A stretch of DNA of 64,000 nt from Mesorhabditis belari (Eukaryota > Nematoda > Chromadorea > Rhabditida > Rhabditidae), in the NCBI GenBank assembly GCA_958450365.1, contig CAUEEP010000760.1, positions 62,001 to 126,000 on the forward strand. Direction: 5' to 3'. A program made the position numbers and the translations under genes. A model generated the notes under the pieces. That model did no database searches, was not told the DNA's origin, and was given only the letters and a program-made list of their open reading frames with translations. How positions within the stretch are numbered: position 1 is the stretch's first letter; every line of letters begins with the position of its first letter. Below, in pieces: positions 1 through 11,147 of the stretch.

Positions 1-246
1 TGATCATGTTCATGTTTCATGTTGATGTAGTTTTGAGAAGTATTTAACTCTTGGTGTAAAATCCGTCAGCATCAGCGCCTTCTAAAGTACTGTAGTCTGG
101 TACTGTAGTCTGGTACTGTAGCCAGGGTTAACTTTAGACTGAGTACTGTAGCTTGGTGCCTTTCGAAAAACCAGATGGGCTTTTCAAACAATTACCGTAT
201 TTTTCCTAATCGTAGTGCCTAATCCTAAGCTTCACCTAAATTGCTC

Positions 247-817
247 GAAATCTCGAGAAGCGCTTATCAGAACCTATCGATGTGGGGTCGAAAGATATAG
301 CTGACGATGAGATCTAGTGGGGATTAGAGTGTTGAACTTCTATGAAAACTTGGAAACCGTAAAATAGCCACCAACTCGGCCCGCCAGGGTGCACTACTAT
401 TAGAGAAAATACGGTGTTCACCGACCTAGCCTATACACTTACTAGGGAAGGTCGCCAACTTAAGATGAAATTTCAAAACGGGACCTATCCTAGTTAGAGA
501 GCTTTGTCGAATAGAGCTCTAATCAGCTAATGAAAAGCATTTACCATTGTTGCAACCGGGTCTAAAATAGGTCGTCGCGTTCTTCATGTAGCGCAAGTAA
601 GCAGCGTTCTCGACTCCGCTAAACTTGGCACAGCTGCTCATTGTGTAGAAATCTCGAGAGCCGCTTATCAGAACCTATCGATGTGGGATCGGAAAATGTA
701 GCTGACGATGAGATCTAGTGGGGGATTAGAATGTTGAGCTTCTGTGAAAAATTGGAAACCGTAAGATAGTCACCAACTCGGCTCGCCGGGGTGCACTAAT
801 ATTGGGAAAAATACGAT
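247..817. repeat. Pair of direct repeats of about 170 bp
   Basis: A segment at about 247-416 recurs at about 648-817 in the same orientation with scattered substitutions. Both copies begin with GAAATCTCGAGA and run to a shared AATACGRTRTT-like end. I see no coding potential in 1-840 beyond these repeats; a CTGTAG-rich stretch lies at 90-150. The repeat occupies the place where the first exon of the downstream lectin gene would be expected. Confidence 0.75.
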
Positions 818-973
818 ATTAGATTTGTTCGTAAGCACCGATGATTCCAAAGTACGCCATCTGGTATTGTGGATGGATGCATTTTAGAAAACCAGCCGCG
901 CCTTTCAAAGCACTAAAAAACTTAATACCTCAAAATCCCATGTCGATTTTAAAAAACTATGACCTAAATCTAG

Positions 974-3915
974 GAACTGCTTTTGTCACCAATTGGATGA
1001 ATGCCAATGCATTTTGTCGCCAACAACAGAGTGAACTTGTCTCAATTCACAACACGATTCAGAACAATATACTGGCTCAGCTACAAAGAAGTAAGCAAAA
1101 GCTTTTTTTATGAGTTGCTTATATAAAACTGGCAAACTATACTGGCATGTTTCAGGGTTATCGGACATTTGATACGTGAGGCCCCGTCTCTTTTGCCATT
1201 GGCAATCGAACCTTGAGCTCAAATATCTGGCTGTTGGGCTGTCCAATTTGCATATTCTTGGTATCATTAGATGCACCACGTCTCTCTGTCGATTAGTACA
1301 AAAACTATTTGAATTGAACAGCCCAACACTAGGATACTTGAGCTCAAAGTTAGATTGCCAATGGCAAAAGGGGCGGGGCCTCGTGTATGAAAGGTCTCAC
1401 AGTAGCCTCGCCCCTTTTGCCATTGGCAATCTAACTTTGAGCTCAAGTATCCTAGTGTTGAGCTGTTCAATTTAAATAGTTTTTGTACCGATCGACAGAG
1501 AAAGCCTTGGCGCATCCAATGATACCAAGAATATTCAAATTGGACGGCCCAACAGTCAGATATTTGAGCGCAAAATTAGATTGCCAATGGCAAAGGGGCG
1601 GGGCCTCGCGTATCAAATTTCCCACAATCATGTTTCAGATATGACGGGTTCTGATGCAGAATTCTGGTTGGGTGCTTCATTGAGCGTAAACGGAACGTGG
1701 ACTTGGACTGATGGGACGCCGTTCGATTATCAACGATTCCAATTTCCAAGTGAGATTCGTTTTCAATACTAATGCGCTTTCTGAAACGTATCTCTTTTGA
1801 AAAGTACCGTATTCTTGCCTTTAGCTTTTGTTCAATAAAAACCGGACATAGATTGAATAAAACTAGAGCCAAGAGTACAATACTTTTGCCAGGTTTTAGA
1901 AAAGAAACTCTGACCCATATTGTTTGTTATAAATGCCAATTTTCAGTTGATGTAAACGGCTCGATAGTTCTCGATTCGAGTGACCAAATGTGGAAATCTA
2001 GACCAAACGATCTAACCGTTGAGAGGAATTTCTTTTGTGAGACATTGACAACGCCAACTCCATTCCCCAACACCACTCAGAGCCCACTCACCTGCAAGCC
2101 TGGTAATCTCTCATCGAAATATTCTTGAACTTATGGTTTCAGTTGAACAACAACCGCTTTACAACTGCCGAAAGGGTTGGCAATATTCGCCGGATACCGG
2201 ATATCAATACTTGGTTTGAAAGATTCAACAACTTTAGTAACCATTCCATTAGGTGATTTTTGATTCTCAAGTCGGTCAAGCCGAAAGCTTTTGTCAAGAA
2301 CATGGCGGCCATCTGGCATCAATTCACAGTAAAGAAGAAAACGACTTCATGACAGGTATCTTCAAGAATAATGACCGGGCATCCTCAATTGCTCAAGGGC
2401 ACTCAATCTTCTAGTCTTTTTCCCCTAAAACGTTTCTTTCTAACCTACAATTTCATTTTCTTGCCTCTAGTTCAATGCAAGCTACTTTTTGATATTTTCG
2501 ATTTTCTTTCACATCAATGTCTTTGCAAATCTTTGCAGATCAATGTCTGGTAAATCCAGGCCAATTTAGGCAAAGCTGGACTGGCCGGCTTTCTGTTGGA
2601 ATACTTGAATGATACTTGCATGATACTTGAATTAACCAGAAGCTTGACCTTGCTTTGATTCTGGCTTCCAATTCAAGCTATCTTTCAGTACCATCATAAA
2701 GTCTTTTAGTCGGGTTAGGAAGAAGCTGAACTGACAGTTCTTTTAATGACTTTACCTGGCGTTTGTGAGATTTCTGGTGTAGTCAATTTAAGGGCTTAGG
2801 ATGTGTGTGTTTGGATTAAAATGTTTGATTAACCCGACTTTGCACCTGATCTTCTCTTTACAACTGACAACGGCTCAACACCTTGACTGAGTAAAGGGAA
2901 ATTCTCTTGAGCACGACCAACCTGACTTGTTGTTTCATTGTAGAAGACATAAGTTTTATGTAATCGACGATAAGAGAGTTAAGAAGAGTATTGTTAGGGG
3001 AAAGAGGGAGAACTCTAAATAGAATAGAAAGTGAGTCCGGAGTTAGGGTTGAGTCAAAAGACACGCCTCTTCTTCCTCTTTATCAGTTTAGTCCTTAGAA
3101 GGATTGTTAGAAAGATAGAAGTTTACAATAAGATCAACATCAATTTTACAATTACATTAGACAACATAAAATATATCTGACACATGGCCCATGATGTAGT
3201 TGACTAGTGAGAGTGCAGTTGTGTAGTTGACTAGGCTAACAGAACCAGTAACTAGCTAACAGAACCAGGGGCAGCTCTGATAATTACGATCTACCCAGGA
3301 ATAGCCAAAGATAGCGATAGCCAAAGATAGCGATAGCCAAAGATAGCGATAGCCAAAGATAGCGATAGCCAAAGATAGCGATAGCCAAAGATAGCGATAG
3401 CCAAAGATAGCGATAGCCAAAGATAGCGATAGCTAAAATAGTTAGATTAAATAAAGCTGAGGTCAGATTACGGTAGTTTTCAAGATCTGTAAGAGCCTCC
3501 AATTCTAATTTTCAGGTCTCTGTTGTGAAAATGGTTGTGAATTTCGATCACACAATGCTAATTTCTTTGGATTATACTTGACCGGAGGGTTATACGTAAA
3601 TTGAATCAAATTGGGATTTTATAAAAAACTTTTCAGACTAATGGAACGCGGCAATGGGTTGATGGCACTCCGTTTGATTATTTAGCGCTTTCATGCACTG
3701 ATGATGGTGAAGGATCAAGACTTATTGTTAGTTTTTGACTTGATAAAGAATTTTATAAAGCCAAAGAAGGAAAAGACTAATTAGCTTAACATTTTTAGAT
3801 TTTCAACTATGACTTGAGTTGTCATCACGCTGCTTGTGGTCAAGGAGTTTGGGGCTTCTCTGGATCAATTCTTAATTCCGATACAGTACCATATACGGTC
3901 TGCAAAAAGAAATGA
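974..3915 (+). CDS. Double C-type lectin domain protein, 5' exon missing (CTL-1)
   Basis: Exons inferred by splice signals and paralogy: 974-1090, 1639-1749, 1947-2102, 2143-2213, 2253-2355, 3516-3595, 3637-3726, 3799-3915. Reading phase is continuous across all of them and the last ends in TGA, followed by AATAAA at about 3927. The product is homologous exon by exon to the two complete CTL genes at 6934 and 48729. CTLD1 shows FCRQQQ, LVSIHN, FWLGA and WTWTDGTPFDY; CTLD2 shows WQYSPDTGYQYL, HLASIHS, CCENGC and a VCKKK end. The exon that encodes the signal peptide in the paralogues is not visible upstream, where repeats sit instead, so the gene is either 5'-truncated or has its first exon left of the window. 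Introns 2 and 5 are swollen by inserted repeats. As a secreted lectin it would bind glycans or microbial surface ligands; no EPN or QPD sugar-binding motif is visible. Confidence 0.75.
1167..1620. repeat. Nested foldback element in a lectin intron
   Basis: The whole segment is a long inverted repeat centred near 1395, and each arm again contains inverted copies of a module of about 65 bp (GCCATTGGCAATC, TTGAGCTCAA, GGGCGGGGCCTC). The module therefore occurs four times in alternating orientation. The string CATGTTTCAG occurs just outside both ends (about 1145 and 1629), so the acceptor region may have been duplicated on insertion. Confidence 0.8.
3297..3436. repeat. 16-bp tandem repeat (ATAGCCAAAGATAGCG)
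   Basis: About 8.5 near-perfect copies of a 16-bp unit lie in intron 5 of CTL-1. Long open frames on the minus strand here are a by-product of the repeat. Confidence 0.85.
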
Positions 3916-4306
3916 GTGATTTGTTCAATAAAGCTTTCCAATAATTTTGCGAATCTTGAACATTTTAGAACCTAAAGGAACAAATAGACTAAGCCAGGCC
4001 AAAGGACCGGAACTGGGCAAGGCCGGCGAGGCGAAGGAACAAATAGGAAAAAAAGGACAAAGGACAAAGGACAAAGAATGGCTTGTGCTACAGGAACTAC
4101 AATTTACAAGTGTAGTTGGTTTAAAAGATTTATCTTACTCTTGAACTTTACTCTGACCCAAAAGGTAACCTAGCTGGCAGATTTTTCAAATAAAATCGAA
4201 ATTAGTGTATCATATTCATCGAAAGTCGAACCAAAATGAACGCTGATCATTGTTTTTATGGAATTTGTTGAACTTTGCGCTGTCTGAGCTCATAAAAACT
4301 CATCTA

Positions 4307-4931
4307 TTATATATGTCGTAGCCGATTGAGTGGGTCCGGACGATTGAGTGGGTAAATGAGTGGGTCCGGACGATTGAGTGGGTGAATGAATGGGTCCGGA
4401 CGATTGAGTGGATGAATGAGTGGGTCCGGACGATTGAGTGGGTGAATGAGTGGGTCCAGACTCGTTTAGCCATCAAGTATTTGGTATGATTCAACGCAGA
4501 ATCATTGATAATTATGTTAAATTTTTTAAATTAGAAAGATTGAACAAAAAGAAAAAATTTTATGGAGCTTCAAAGTTTTCTCTTGAACAAACCGTTTTTT
4601 CACTCTAATTTTTTTTCTTTTAAGCCAATATTTCTAATTTCAAAAATTTAACATAATTATCAATGATTCGGCGTTGAATCATACCAAACACTTGATGATT
4701 GAACGCGCATAGACCCAGTCATTCAAAATCGGCTATTGGGATCGCGTCGATTTTGAATGAAACGTTGTAGCGCCCTCAACTTTTAATCCTAAACACCCAA
4801 ATATGGGACCAATCGACGCAGAATTGAATTTTCTTCAAAATCATATAATATTGTCCTCATAGATTAAAGGGTTGTTCTACTAGAAATGTTTGTCAAAAAA
4901 TTTCATTCAAAATCGGCTACAACATATATAA
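4307..4931. mobile_element. Foldback or MITE-like element with internal minisatellite
   Basis: Ends are inverted copies of one another: ATATATGTCGTAGCCGATT near 4307 and AATCGGCTACAACATATAT near 4911. Inside are a tandem repeat of GAGTGGGTCCGGACGATT units (about 4323-4460) and a second inverted pair (about 4471-4535 and 4640-4696) around an A/T-rich loop. No coding capacity is seen. A short hairpin (GATCACTCTAAATC with its complement) follows at 4939-4981. Apart from these features, 3916-5057 shows nothing recognisable. Confidence 0.65.
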
Positions 4932-5057
4932 AAGAGCAGATCACTCTAAATCTAACTCTGAATCGGATTTAGAGTGATCGGTTTGATTCTAGATCGAACG
5001 TTTGACCTAACTTCATCCTAGATCAGACGGATTTCTAGGTAGGACGTCACATATATA

Positions 5058-5345
5058 TTAGGTTGGTAAAAAAGAAATGCGCGTTTTCGTTAAAAGTTTA
5101 TTTTATTATAAAAACAAGATAACAATACATTAATCCAAAAGGTATTCGCCATCTGCATCAATGACTTGTCGCCAACGTTCACGCAGAGAATGGATGCCCT
5201 TCTTGAAGAACTCGACCGGCTGCGACTCGAAGAAGTTGGACACCCAAATTTGGACCTCGTCGCGGTTCTTGAACTTTTTCTCGGCCAAGGAGTGGTGCAT
5301 TGATCGGAACAGATGGTAGTCGGAAGGCGCCAAGTCTGGGCTGTA
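5058..5345 (-). pseudogene. Mariner transposase C-terminal remnant
   Basis: Minus-strand translation reads PPYSPDLAPSDYHLFRSM, then LAEKKFKNRDEVQIWV, and ends in DADGEYLLD before a stop at 5130. This is the C-terminal end of mariner-family (DD34D) transposases, with the last catalytic Asp in the PSDYHLF motif. A TIR-like end, TTAGGTTGGTAAAAAAGAAA, lies at 5060. The N-terminal part and the other TIR are missing; the sequence is interrupted at about 5345 and passes into unrelated DNA. Confidence 0.85.
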
Positions 5346-5489
5346 TGGCGGATAATAATAGTGTCTGTCTGTCCGTCTGTACGGGCTTTATCCCAGCCGT
5401 CTCTGGGCCAAAAAAACTGAAATTTTTTAAAAGAGTCTTAAAATATAATATAGTTGTGCCATTTAAAATCAAAAAAGTCAAGATTGAGT

Positions 5490-5560
5490 GGCACTACGGG
5501 AGGCCGAACCCGGGCCGTGTCGGCCGTAGACAAGCGCGCTCCCAACTGCGCCACGGTGAC
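5490..5560 (-). tRNA. tRNA-like sequence, probably a decayed tRNA or SINE head
   Basis: On the minus strand there is an A-box-like TGGCGCAGTTGG with a perfect GCGC/GCGC D stem, a CTACGG string typical of tRNA-Arg(ACG) loops, and a B-box-like GGGTTCGGCCTCC. The acceptor strands GTCACCG and TAGTGCC pair at only about five of seven positions, and the anticodon stem does not close well around the loop. I read it as a tRNA-derived pseudogene. Otherwise 5346-6016 holds nothing I can support. Confidence 0.4.
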
Positions 5561-6016
5561 AAGATTTGCGTCTGCATACGAGAAACACACCCGTGATCTT
5601 TGCCTTTCAAAGGATAAGAATCTTTCCAAATTGCTTTCAAATCCAAAAGCGAAGCTGGTTCACTGATAAATCTTACAGGAAACTTGACAAGAACTGAAAC
5701 TAAAAGAGGGCAAACCTGGTACTTTTTATTAAGAATACAGCTGCATGATTTGGATTAGGTTAAAAAATGTTGAGCAATTAAAAGTTGAAGTTCAACAGGT
5801 TAGGTTTTGTTCTATCTTGAGTTTTTAGAAAAATCTACCTTTTCACGTTGGCTGAGTACCAAAAATAGTAAGATCTTTGACTTTAAAAACATAAAAATCT
5901 TTCCAAATTGCCGGAAAAATCATTTGGGTGTTACTTTTAAAGATCAGAATAGATTTTCGGTTTCAGATTTCTTTATCAGTTTTCTTTAAAGATAGATAAA
6001 GAAATATAAGAAAATA

Positions 6017-6592
6017 TTGGGTTGTCCAGTTATGAATGCGCGTTTTTACTATTTTGTAAATTTCTCAAGATATCGAACAGATGTATATGAGTGCTTTATA
6101 TCATTCGAAAGCTGAAGATCTCCTCTACATTTTGGAATAAAAAGTTTTTGAATTTGTTCAGCTTTTGGCTGCAAATTGACTGCACAAAGGGAGAGGTCGT
6201 TTTCGAAAAAACCCATTCCAGCCTAGCTATTCCTCAAGTTTTATGGTGTAAAATAACCGCCCAGAAAAGAAAAGAAAAGTAAAGATGCTCTGAAATTGTT
6301 ATATTTAAAAAAAAGTTGTATTGATATATCTATTGGCCAAACATCAAACGGTTAACTCAATTTGAGTGGAGCCAAAACTTGATCCAAAGGCACCCTTCCA
6401 TTTTTTGGCCACCTCTTCTTCTGTGCAGTCACTTTGCTCAAAAGCTGAACAAATTCAAAAACTTTTTATATCAAAATGTAGAGGAGATCTTCAGCTTTCG
6501 AATAATACTCATATATATCTTTTTCTTGATTTCGGCATCTTGAGAAATTTACAAAATAGTAAAAAACGCGCATTCATAACTGGACAACCCAA
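6017..6592. mobile_element. Long-TIR mariner-like MITE, copy A
   Basis: Flanked by TA on both sides. Ends are TTGGGTTGTCCAGTTATGAA and its inverse. The inverted similarity extends about 190 bp inward from each end (shared CTTCAGCTTTCGAA and GATCTCCTCTACATTTTG blocks). Copies B (31197-31762) and C (48883-49459) are full-length relatives. No transposase is encoded, so it must have been moved by an enzyme encoded elsewhere. Confidence 0.88.
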
Positions 6593-6861
6593 TAGATAAA
6601 CAAATCAGTCAAAATTTTGGCACAGAAAAAGAAGGGACCAAAATTGACGGTCCTTTGCATCCAATGCTGTGTGCAGAAAGAAATAAATCCCTCTTTGCCT
6701 TAAAGTTTTTGTGTTTTCAAATGTAAACATTAGAAATTCTTGGTTTAGACGTTTCGGACAGAGAACTCGTTCCACTTTTCCTTATCAATTCCCTGTCTAC
6801 AGATGTACAGAGCTTTCTTGAATGAGTGGGAGTTGAAAAAACCAATTCCCGGTCTGATTCG

Positions 6862-6883
6862 TTATCAGCTTTTCTCAGATAAA
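6862..6883. promoter_or_regulatory. Paired GATA sites upstream of CTL-2
   Basis: TTATCAG (6862-6868) and CAGATAAA (6876-6883) lie 50-70 bp upstream of the start codon. The paralogue at 48729 carries the same TTATCAG plus CTGATAA arrangement at a similar distance. In Caenorhabditis, TGATAA-type sites are bound by the intestinal GATA factor ELT-2; assigning that role here is an inference. Confidence 0.5.
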
Positions 6884-6933
6884 TACCCAATTCTCAAAAG
6901 ATTCGCACGAACAATAAAACATCAAAATCAGAA

Positions 6934-9449
6934 ATGAAAGCTTTATTTATTTTCTTTGCTTTTCAAGTTCTACTGAACGCCCAGAATTGTCCAAATGGAT
7001 ATTTCTATCAGAATAATCTCGGTGTTTGTCTTATGTATGCAACGATGAATGGTAGGTGGATTTTCTAGTTGATCTTTCTAAATACCAGAATCACAGATCC
7101 TACTTTGTAAAGCAAATCTCTGGATTTTCCATTTTAACAATAGCAGTCATAAAAATGATCAAATTAATCCATTTCTTTCTCGATTACTACATCAACCAAT
7201 TCATTCAAATGAATTTGACGTGTATTTATTTAATAATTCGATGATCAAAGAGTTCTAGGAAGTGGCTACACAACGGATTGGACAAACGCCTATTTATTCT
7301 GTGATCAACAACAGGGAACTCTTGTTTCGATTCATAATGCTTTTCAAAATAATTTGTTTGTCGATCTACAGAAAAGTGAGTAGAAAGGCTTAAAAACAGA
7401 AAAAATCCGGTTCTTGTCACAGTTTTGGATTTATTAGCATTCGCATTCTATAGTTTTCTCTGAATCTCTCTGAATTTTTAGTTTTTAGTTCTTTTCTTAA
7501 AAACTAATAGACGAATTTCAAAATACCATTCGATAGCATTGTTTTTTACGCATTTTTTGAAGTATAAACCATTGCGAATGGTTTATTGGATGGCGAGAAA
7601 ATCTAGAAAGTGTAAAGAGGGAGAGTGCTTAAGCAAAGTGGAATCCTAGGTTTCAATTGAAATATCTTGGAATTCCACCAGGCAATCTATTTTCCAATTT
7701 AAAACAGTAAAACTAGAATTAAATGCTTTGATTAAATGCTTTGATTAAATGATTTGATTAAATGATTTGATTAAATGATTTTCTCGCCATTAAATGAAGA
7801 TCAGAAAATCAACTCGATTTAGATGTGACTGGTTTCGACGCGGAATTCTGGTTGGGTGCTTACAGAAAGGATGGAACGTGGAGTTGGTCTGATGAGACAC
7901 AAATGGACTATCAACAATTTCAAGGCCCAAGTGCGTTTGAAAATCATTGCAATGCATAGATTATACGCCATAGCATCGATATTTTGATCATCACAAGTTT
8001 TCTAAACGATACACCTTTAATCAAAGCTTTTGGCCAGTCAAAATAAAAGTTCAGATGAGAAAAATAGCCAAAGAAAAATCATTAAAGATTATTTGATTCA
8101 AAATGCCAATTGTTAAGATGATAATAGTAGGGTTTTACGAGAATTTCGGTTAAAGGAAGCATTGGTGGAGTGCAAAAACGTGAGTGTAAGCTGCGGGTGG
8201 AAAAGAGAATGAAAGAGTTGTGCGCACATCTTTAGATGAAGAAATGAAGAAAATAAATCAAGCAATAAAGCATTTAGACGCTAGCGGGGATTTCGCGACT
8301 CTGAACTCAGCCAACCGAACGTGGAATAGGCAGCAAATAACTCCAGCTAGAAATTTCTTCTGTGTCGCCTCAGTTCTGCCAACACCAAGCCAATCACCGC
8401 TTCCCTGCTTACCAGGTCAGTCACAGTCTTACTATTTTGTATGATAGCTATGATTACAGCTAAACAACAACCACTCTACAATTGTCGACAAGGTTGGCAG
8501 TATTCATCCGATACCGGATATCAATATTTGGTTTGACTAACATCTTTGTCCATTGCTGAATTTCGTTTCAGGTGATTTTTGACAAGAAATTCATTGATGG
8601 AGAAGCAGCTTGTCAATCGCAAGGAGCTCACCTTGTCTCAATACACAGCAAACAAGAAAACGATTTTGTTACGGGTAAAGGAAAATGCTAAAATCTAAAC
8701 TGATACTCTGTTATTCCTAGGTCTCTGCTGTGAAAGCGGGTGTAATGAATTTGCACATGATTACAGCACTCTTGGATGGTATCTCACTGGAGGAACAAAG
8801 GTAAAAAGGCTAATTGGCAGAGATAAAGGATGACATGCAGAGACAACAAGTTGACTTTAGAAGCTATAAACTTGAAAAAGGCCAGAAAATCAGGTCCAAG
8901 CCTGTTTTTGGCGAGCCGGGTCTTTATCCAGGCCAGGCCTAAGACCATGCCAATGGCCAGCCTGATTCTGGCCTGATTCTGGCTTGGCCTGATTCTGGCT
9001 TGGCCTGATTCTGGCCTGATTCTGATTCTAGCTGATTTTGCTGATCCAGACTTGGTACCAAACCAATTTAAGTTATGAACAATTCAGTTATGAACCAGTC
9101 AATCGCCAGATCCTGATGACTAATAGATCACACTTTGAGAATCAAACTTGATAAATCTTTTGTTTTCAGAAAAGTGGACCAGTATATGAATGGACTGATG
9201 GCACTCCTTATGATTATGAGAACAAAGGATGTAATTTGGGTTCTTCCGGACAGCATATCAACGTTAGTCTCCCTAGCTCAGTACTCAAATTGTTAATCTT
9301 CAAAGAATTAATAAAATGAGATAAAATAAAGCTTTTAGATCTACAATTATGGTCTTGATTGTAAGAATGGCGATTGCGGACGTGGCATCTGGGGTTTTAA
9401 GATTTCCGATTCCTATATTGCACCATATTTGGTCTGCAAAAAGAAATGA
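6934..9449 (+). CDS. Secreted double C-type lectin domain protein (CTL-2), complete
   Basis: Nine exons: 6934-7051, 7259-7375, 7823-7930, 8236-8415, 8460-8530, 8572-8674, 8721-8800, 9170-9262, 9339-9449. They sum to 981 nt, giving 326 residues with unbroken phase. The ATG at 6934 starts a signal peptide (MKALFIFFAFQVLLNA). CTLD1 spans about residues 20-165 (CPNGYFYQ, FCDQQQGTLVSIHN, FWLGA, WSWSDE, RNFFC). A short P/S/T-rich linker follows, then CTLD2 at about 178-326 (CRQGWQYS, ACQSQGAHLVSIHS, CCESGC, WYLTGG, EWTDGTPYDY, VCKKK). Cysteines and the WIGL-like FWLG core are kept, but no EPN/QPD/WND calcium-sugar triad is seen, as in many nematode CLECs. Likely a secreted gut or surface lectin. 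Exon structure matches CTL-1 and CTL-3, so the three are tandem-type duplicates on the same strand. AATAAA follows at about 9470. Confidence 0.9.
7715..7790. repeat. Short tandem repeat (TTGATTAAATGATTTGATTA) in intron 2 of CTL-2
   Basis: Five to six imperfect copies of a 13-14 bp unit. GGCGAGAAAATC at about 7592 and GATTTTCTCGCC at about 7778 form an inverted pair enclosing roughly 180 bp. Confidence 0.6.
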
Positions 9450-9729
9450 TTGCTCAATGTTATTGAACAATAAATTTTACACTGTTAGCTTGTTACATTT
9501 TGAAAAGCTTGTTACAAATTCAACAATTGCAATTGACCTAGAAAGATGAAAAAAGTCCAACTGACAAGCTGCAAAAAGCCCATTGACTTTGGGTAGTTAA
9601 GAGATTGGATCTAAGGCTAGTAAGTGGTTCAAATTTTTGAGCTTTTGCAAGAATTTTCTGCCAACCAAAAAATCATTAAGTATACTACACAAAAAGGCGC
9701 AAATTTGCTTCCTTGAATATTTTTGCTTT

Positions 9730-10046
9730 TTAACACGTTGACGACAATGGCGTTTTTGCACAAACAATCGCATGGGACAACGTTGTTTTTTTTCGACAAA
9801 AAATGTCACCTGAAACTGTCACCTAAAAAATTAAAATTTTAATAATAAAATTTAAATCGACATTTTCCGGGACCAAGTCGAATATAGATACTACCCTACT
9901 TGCTTATTTAATATCCATCATCAGCAAACATAAATGTGCACAAAAAAAATCAATTTTGGTACTGTCACCTGACATCAGGTGACAATGTCCCAGGCGAACG
10001 AATATGTGTCAGACAGCATCAGGTGACAATGTCGTCAACGTGTTAA
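9730..10046. mobile_element. piggyBac-like MITE
   Basis: Both ends are perfect 17-bp inverted repeats beginning with the piggyBac target TTAA: TTAACACGTTGACGACA at 9730 and its complement ending at 10046. Inside are GTCACCTGA/TCAGGTGAC inverted motifs and no ORF of note. TTAA targets and a CACGTTGAC-like start are typical of the piggyBac superfamily. Confidence 0.8.
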
Positions 10047-11147
10047 AATTCCGATATGATGAGTGGTGAGTTTAAAAAAAGACGTTTTCTTTGAGTTCTA
10101 GTACGCGCGCACTTACCACTACGCCATCTGGCCACATTTCGAGGTTCGGCAAAGAGCTTTTATAAGCCAAGAGCTTTTAGAAGTCAAGCAAGAAGTCCGC
10201 GGCACGATTTCCCGAGTAGATACCCAAACTTTGGACATGTTTTTCTCGCGACATGTTTTTCTTTGCGAATATGGGCAAAATCTGACTACAGCATCGGATT
10301 CCCCGTGTCGGATAGGCGTTTGCATCTTAACGGCGTCATCATCTGCTACAGCCATTTTGTTGCATCCCCTTGGAAGCCTAAGAAAATTTGCACACAAATC
10401 GGATTTGTGCCATTGTTGCAACAAAAAGTGCCATTTGTTTATTGTTTCTGAGGTTTTCACTAAGCTTTTTAAAATGCGAATTTTGGGGGGACATAACCGA
10501 GAAGTTGTGGCAGACTAGTTTGAGCTTTCTATCCACAGCCAAGTCATCAACTTATATAGCTTCTTGTTTTTATGAACATCTGTTCATAAAAACAAGAAGC
10601 TTTGTCATTTTAAAAGCAATATGATATTTTAGAAAGCGAATCAAGCCAATTCATTGGTAGACTCACCTCCCTGTTCACTGGTCACCGAATAAAACGAACT
10701 CCATCGCCAAAACGAATAACTGCAAAAAAATTTGGCCGAAGTTAGTTTTTATGAGTGTTTACGAAAATTTTTATTAATTAAAGTCATTGAAATTTTTATT
10801 AGAAGCTCTGGAAAGAAAATTGGGAACCGAGGTGACTTCTTACGAGGTTAATTTTTGCTTGCATATCATAATCAAAAATCACTTTCAAAGTGCGCTTTAA
10901 TGTGAATTTTGCAATTTCAACTAACAATTACTAAACAAAGCAATACAAATCAAAATTCCCAATCCTCTGGAATCTTCTCTACTTTGTTAAACGTTTCTTT
11001 TTATTTGTAAAACCATTAAAAATGTTTATTAGATAAAGTTTACTCACAAAAATCAGGTAAAGAATAGAGTTCCAAGGTAAAGAGAAAGTATGATAGCACA
11101 AGCCGAAAAAGACAACAAAATTATCTAAAATCTAAAAGACAACAAAA
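10047..11147. other. Intergenic; one perfect hairpin, no supported gene
   Basis: Short open frames on both strands at 10119-10520 overlap each other and show no family signature. A tRNA 5'-half-like string (A box only, minus strand) lies at about 10090-10130. A perfect hairpin with 20-bp arms and a 2-nt loop occupies 10559-10600. The rest is AT-rich and leads to the 3' end of the kinase gene. Confidence 0.6.

Noticed and set aside
3284..4494. Repeat-coded peptides (YRYLWLS and HSFTHSIVRT repeats)
   Set aside because: Both are translations of short tandem repeats without start or splice context.
10090..10130. tRNA-like 5' half on the minus strand
   Set aside because: An A-box-like string is present, but no B box or T arm follows within a tRNA length.
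10119..10520. Overlapping open frames of 60-113 codons
   Set aside because: No family signature, they overlap on both strands, and there are no splice partners.
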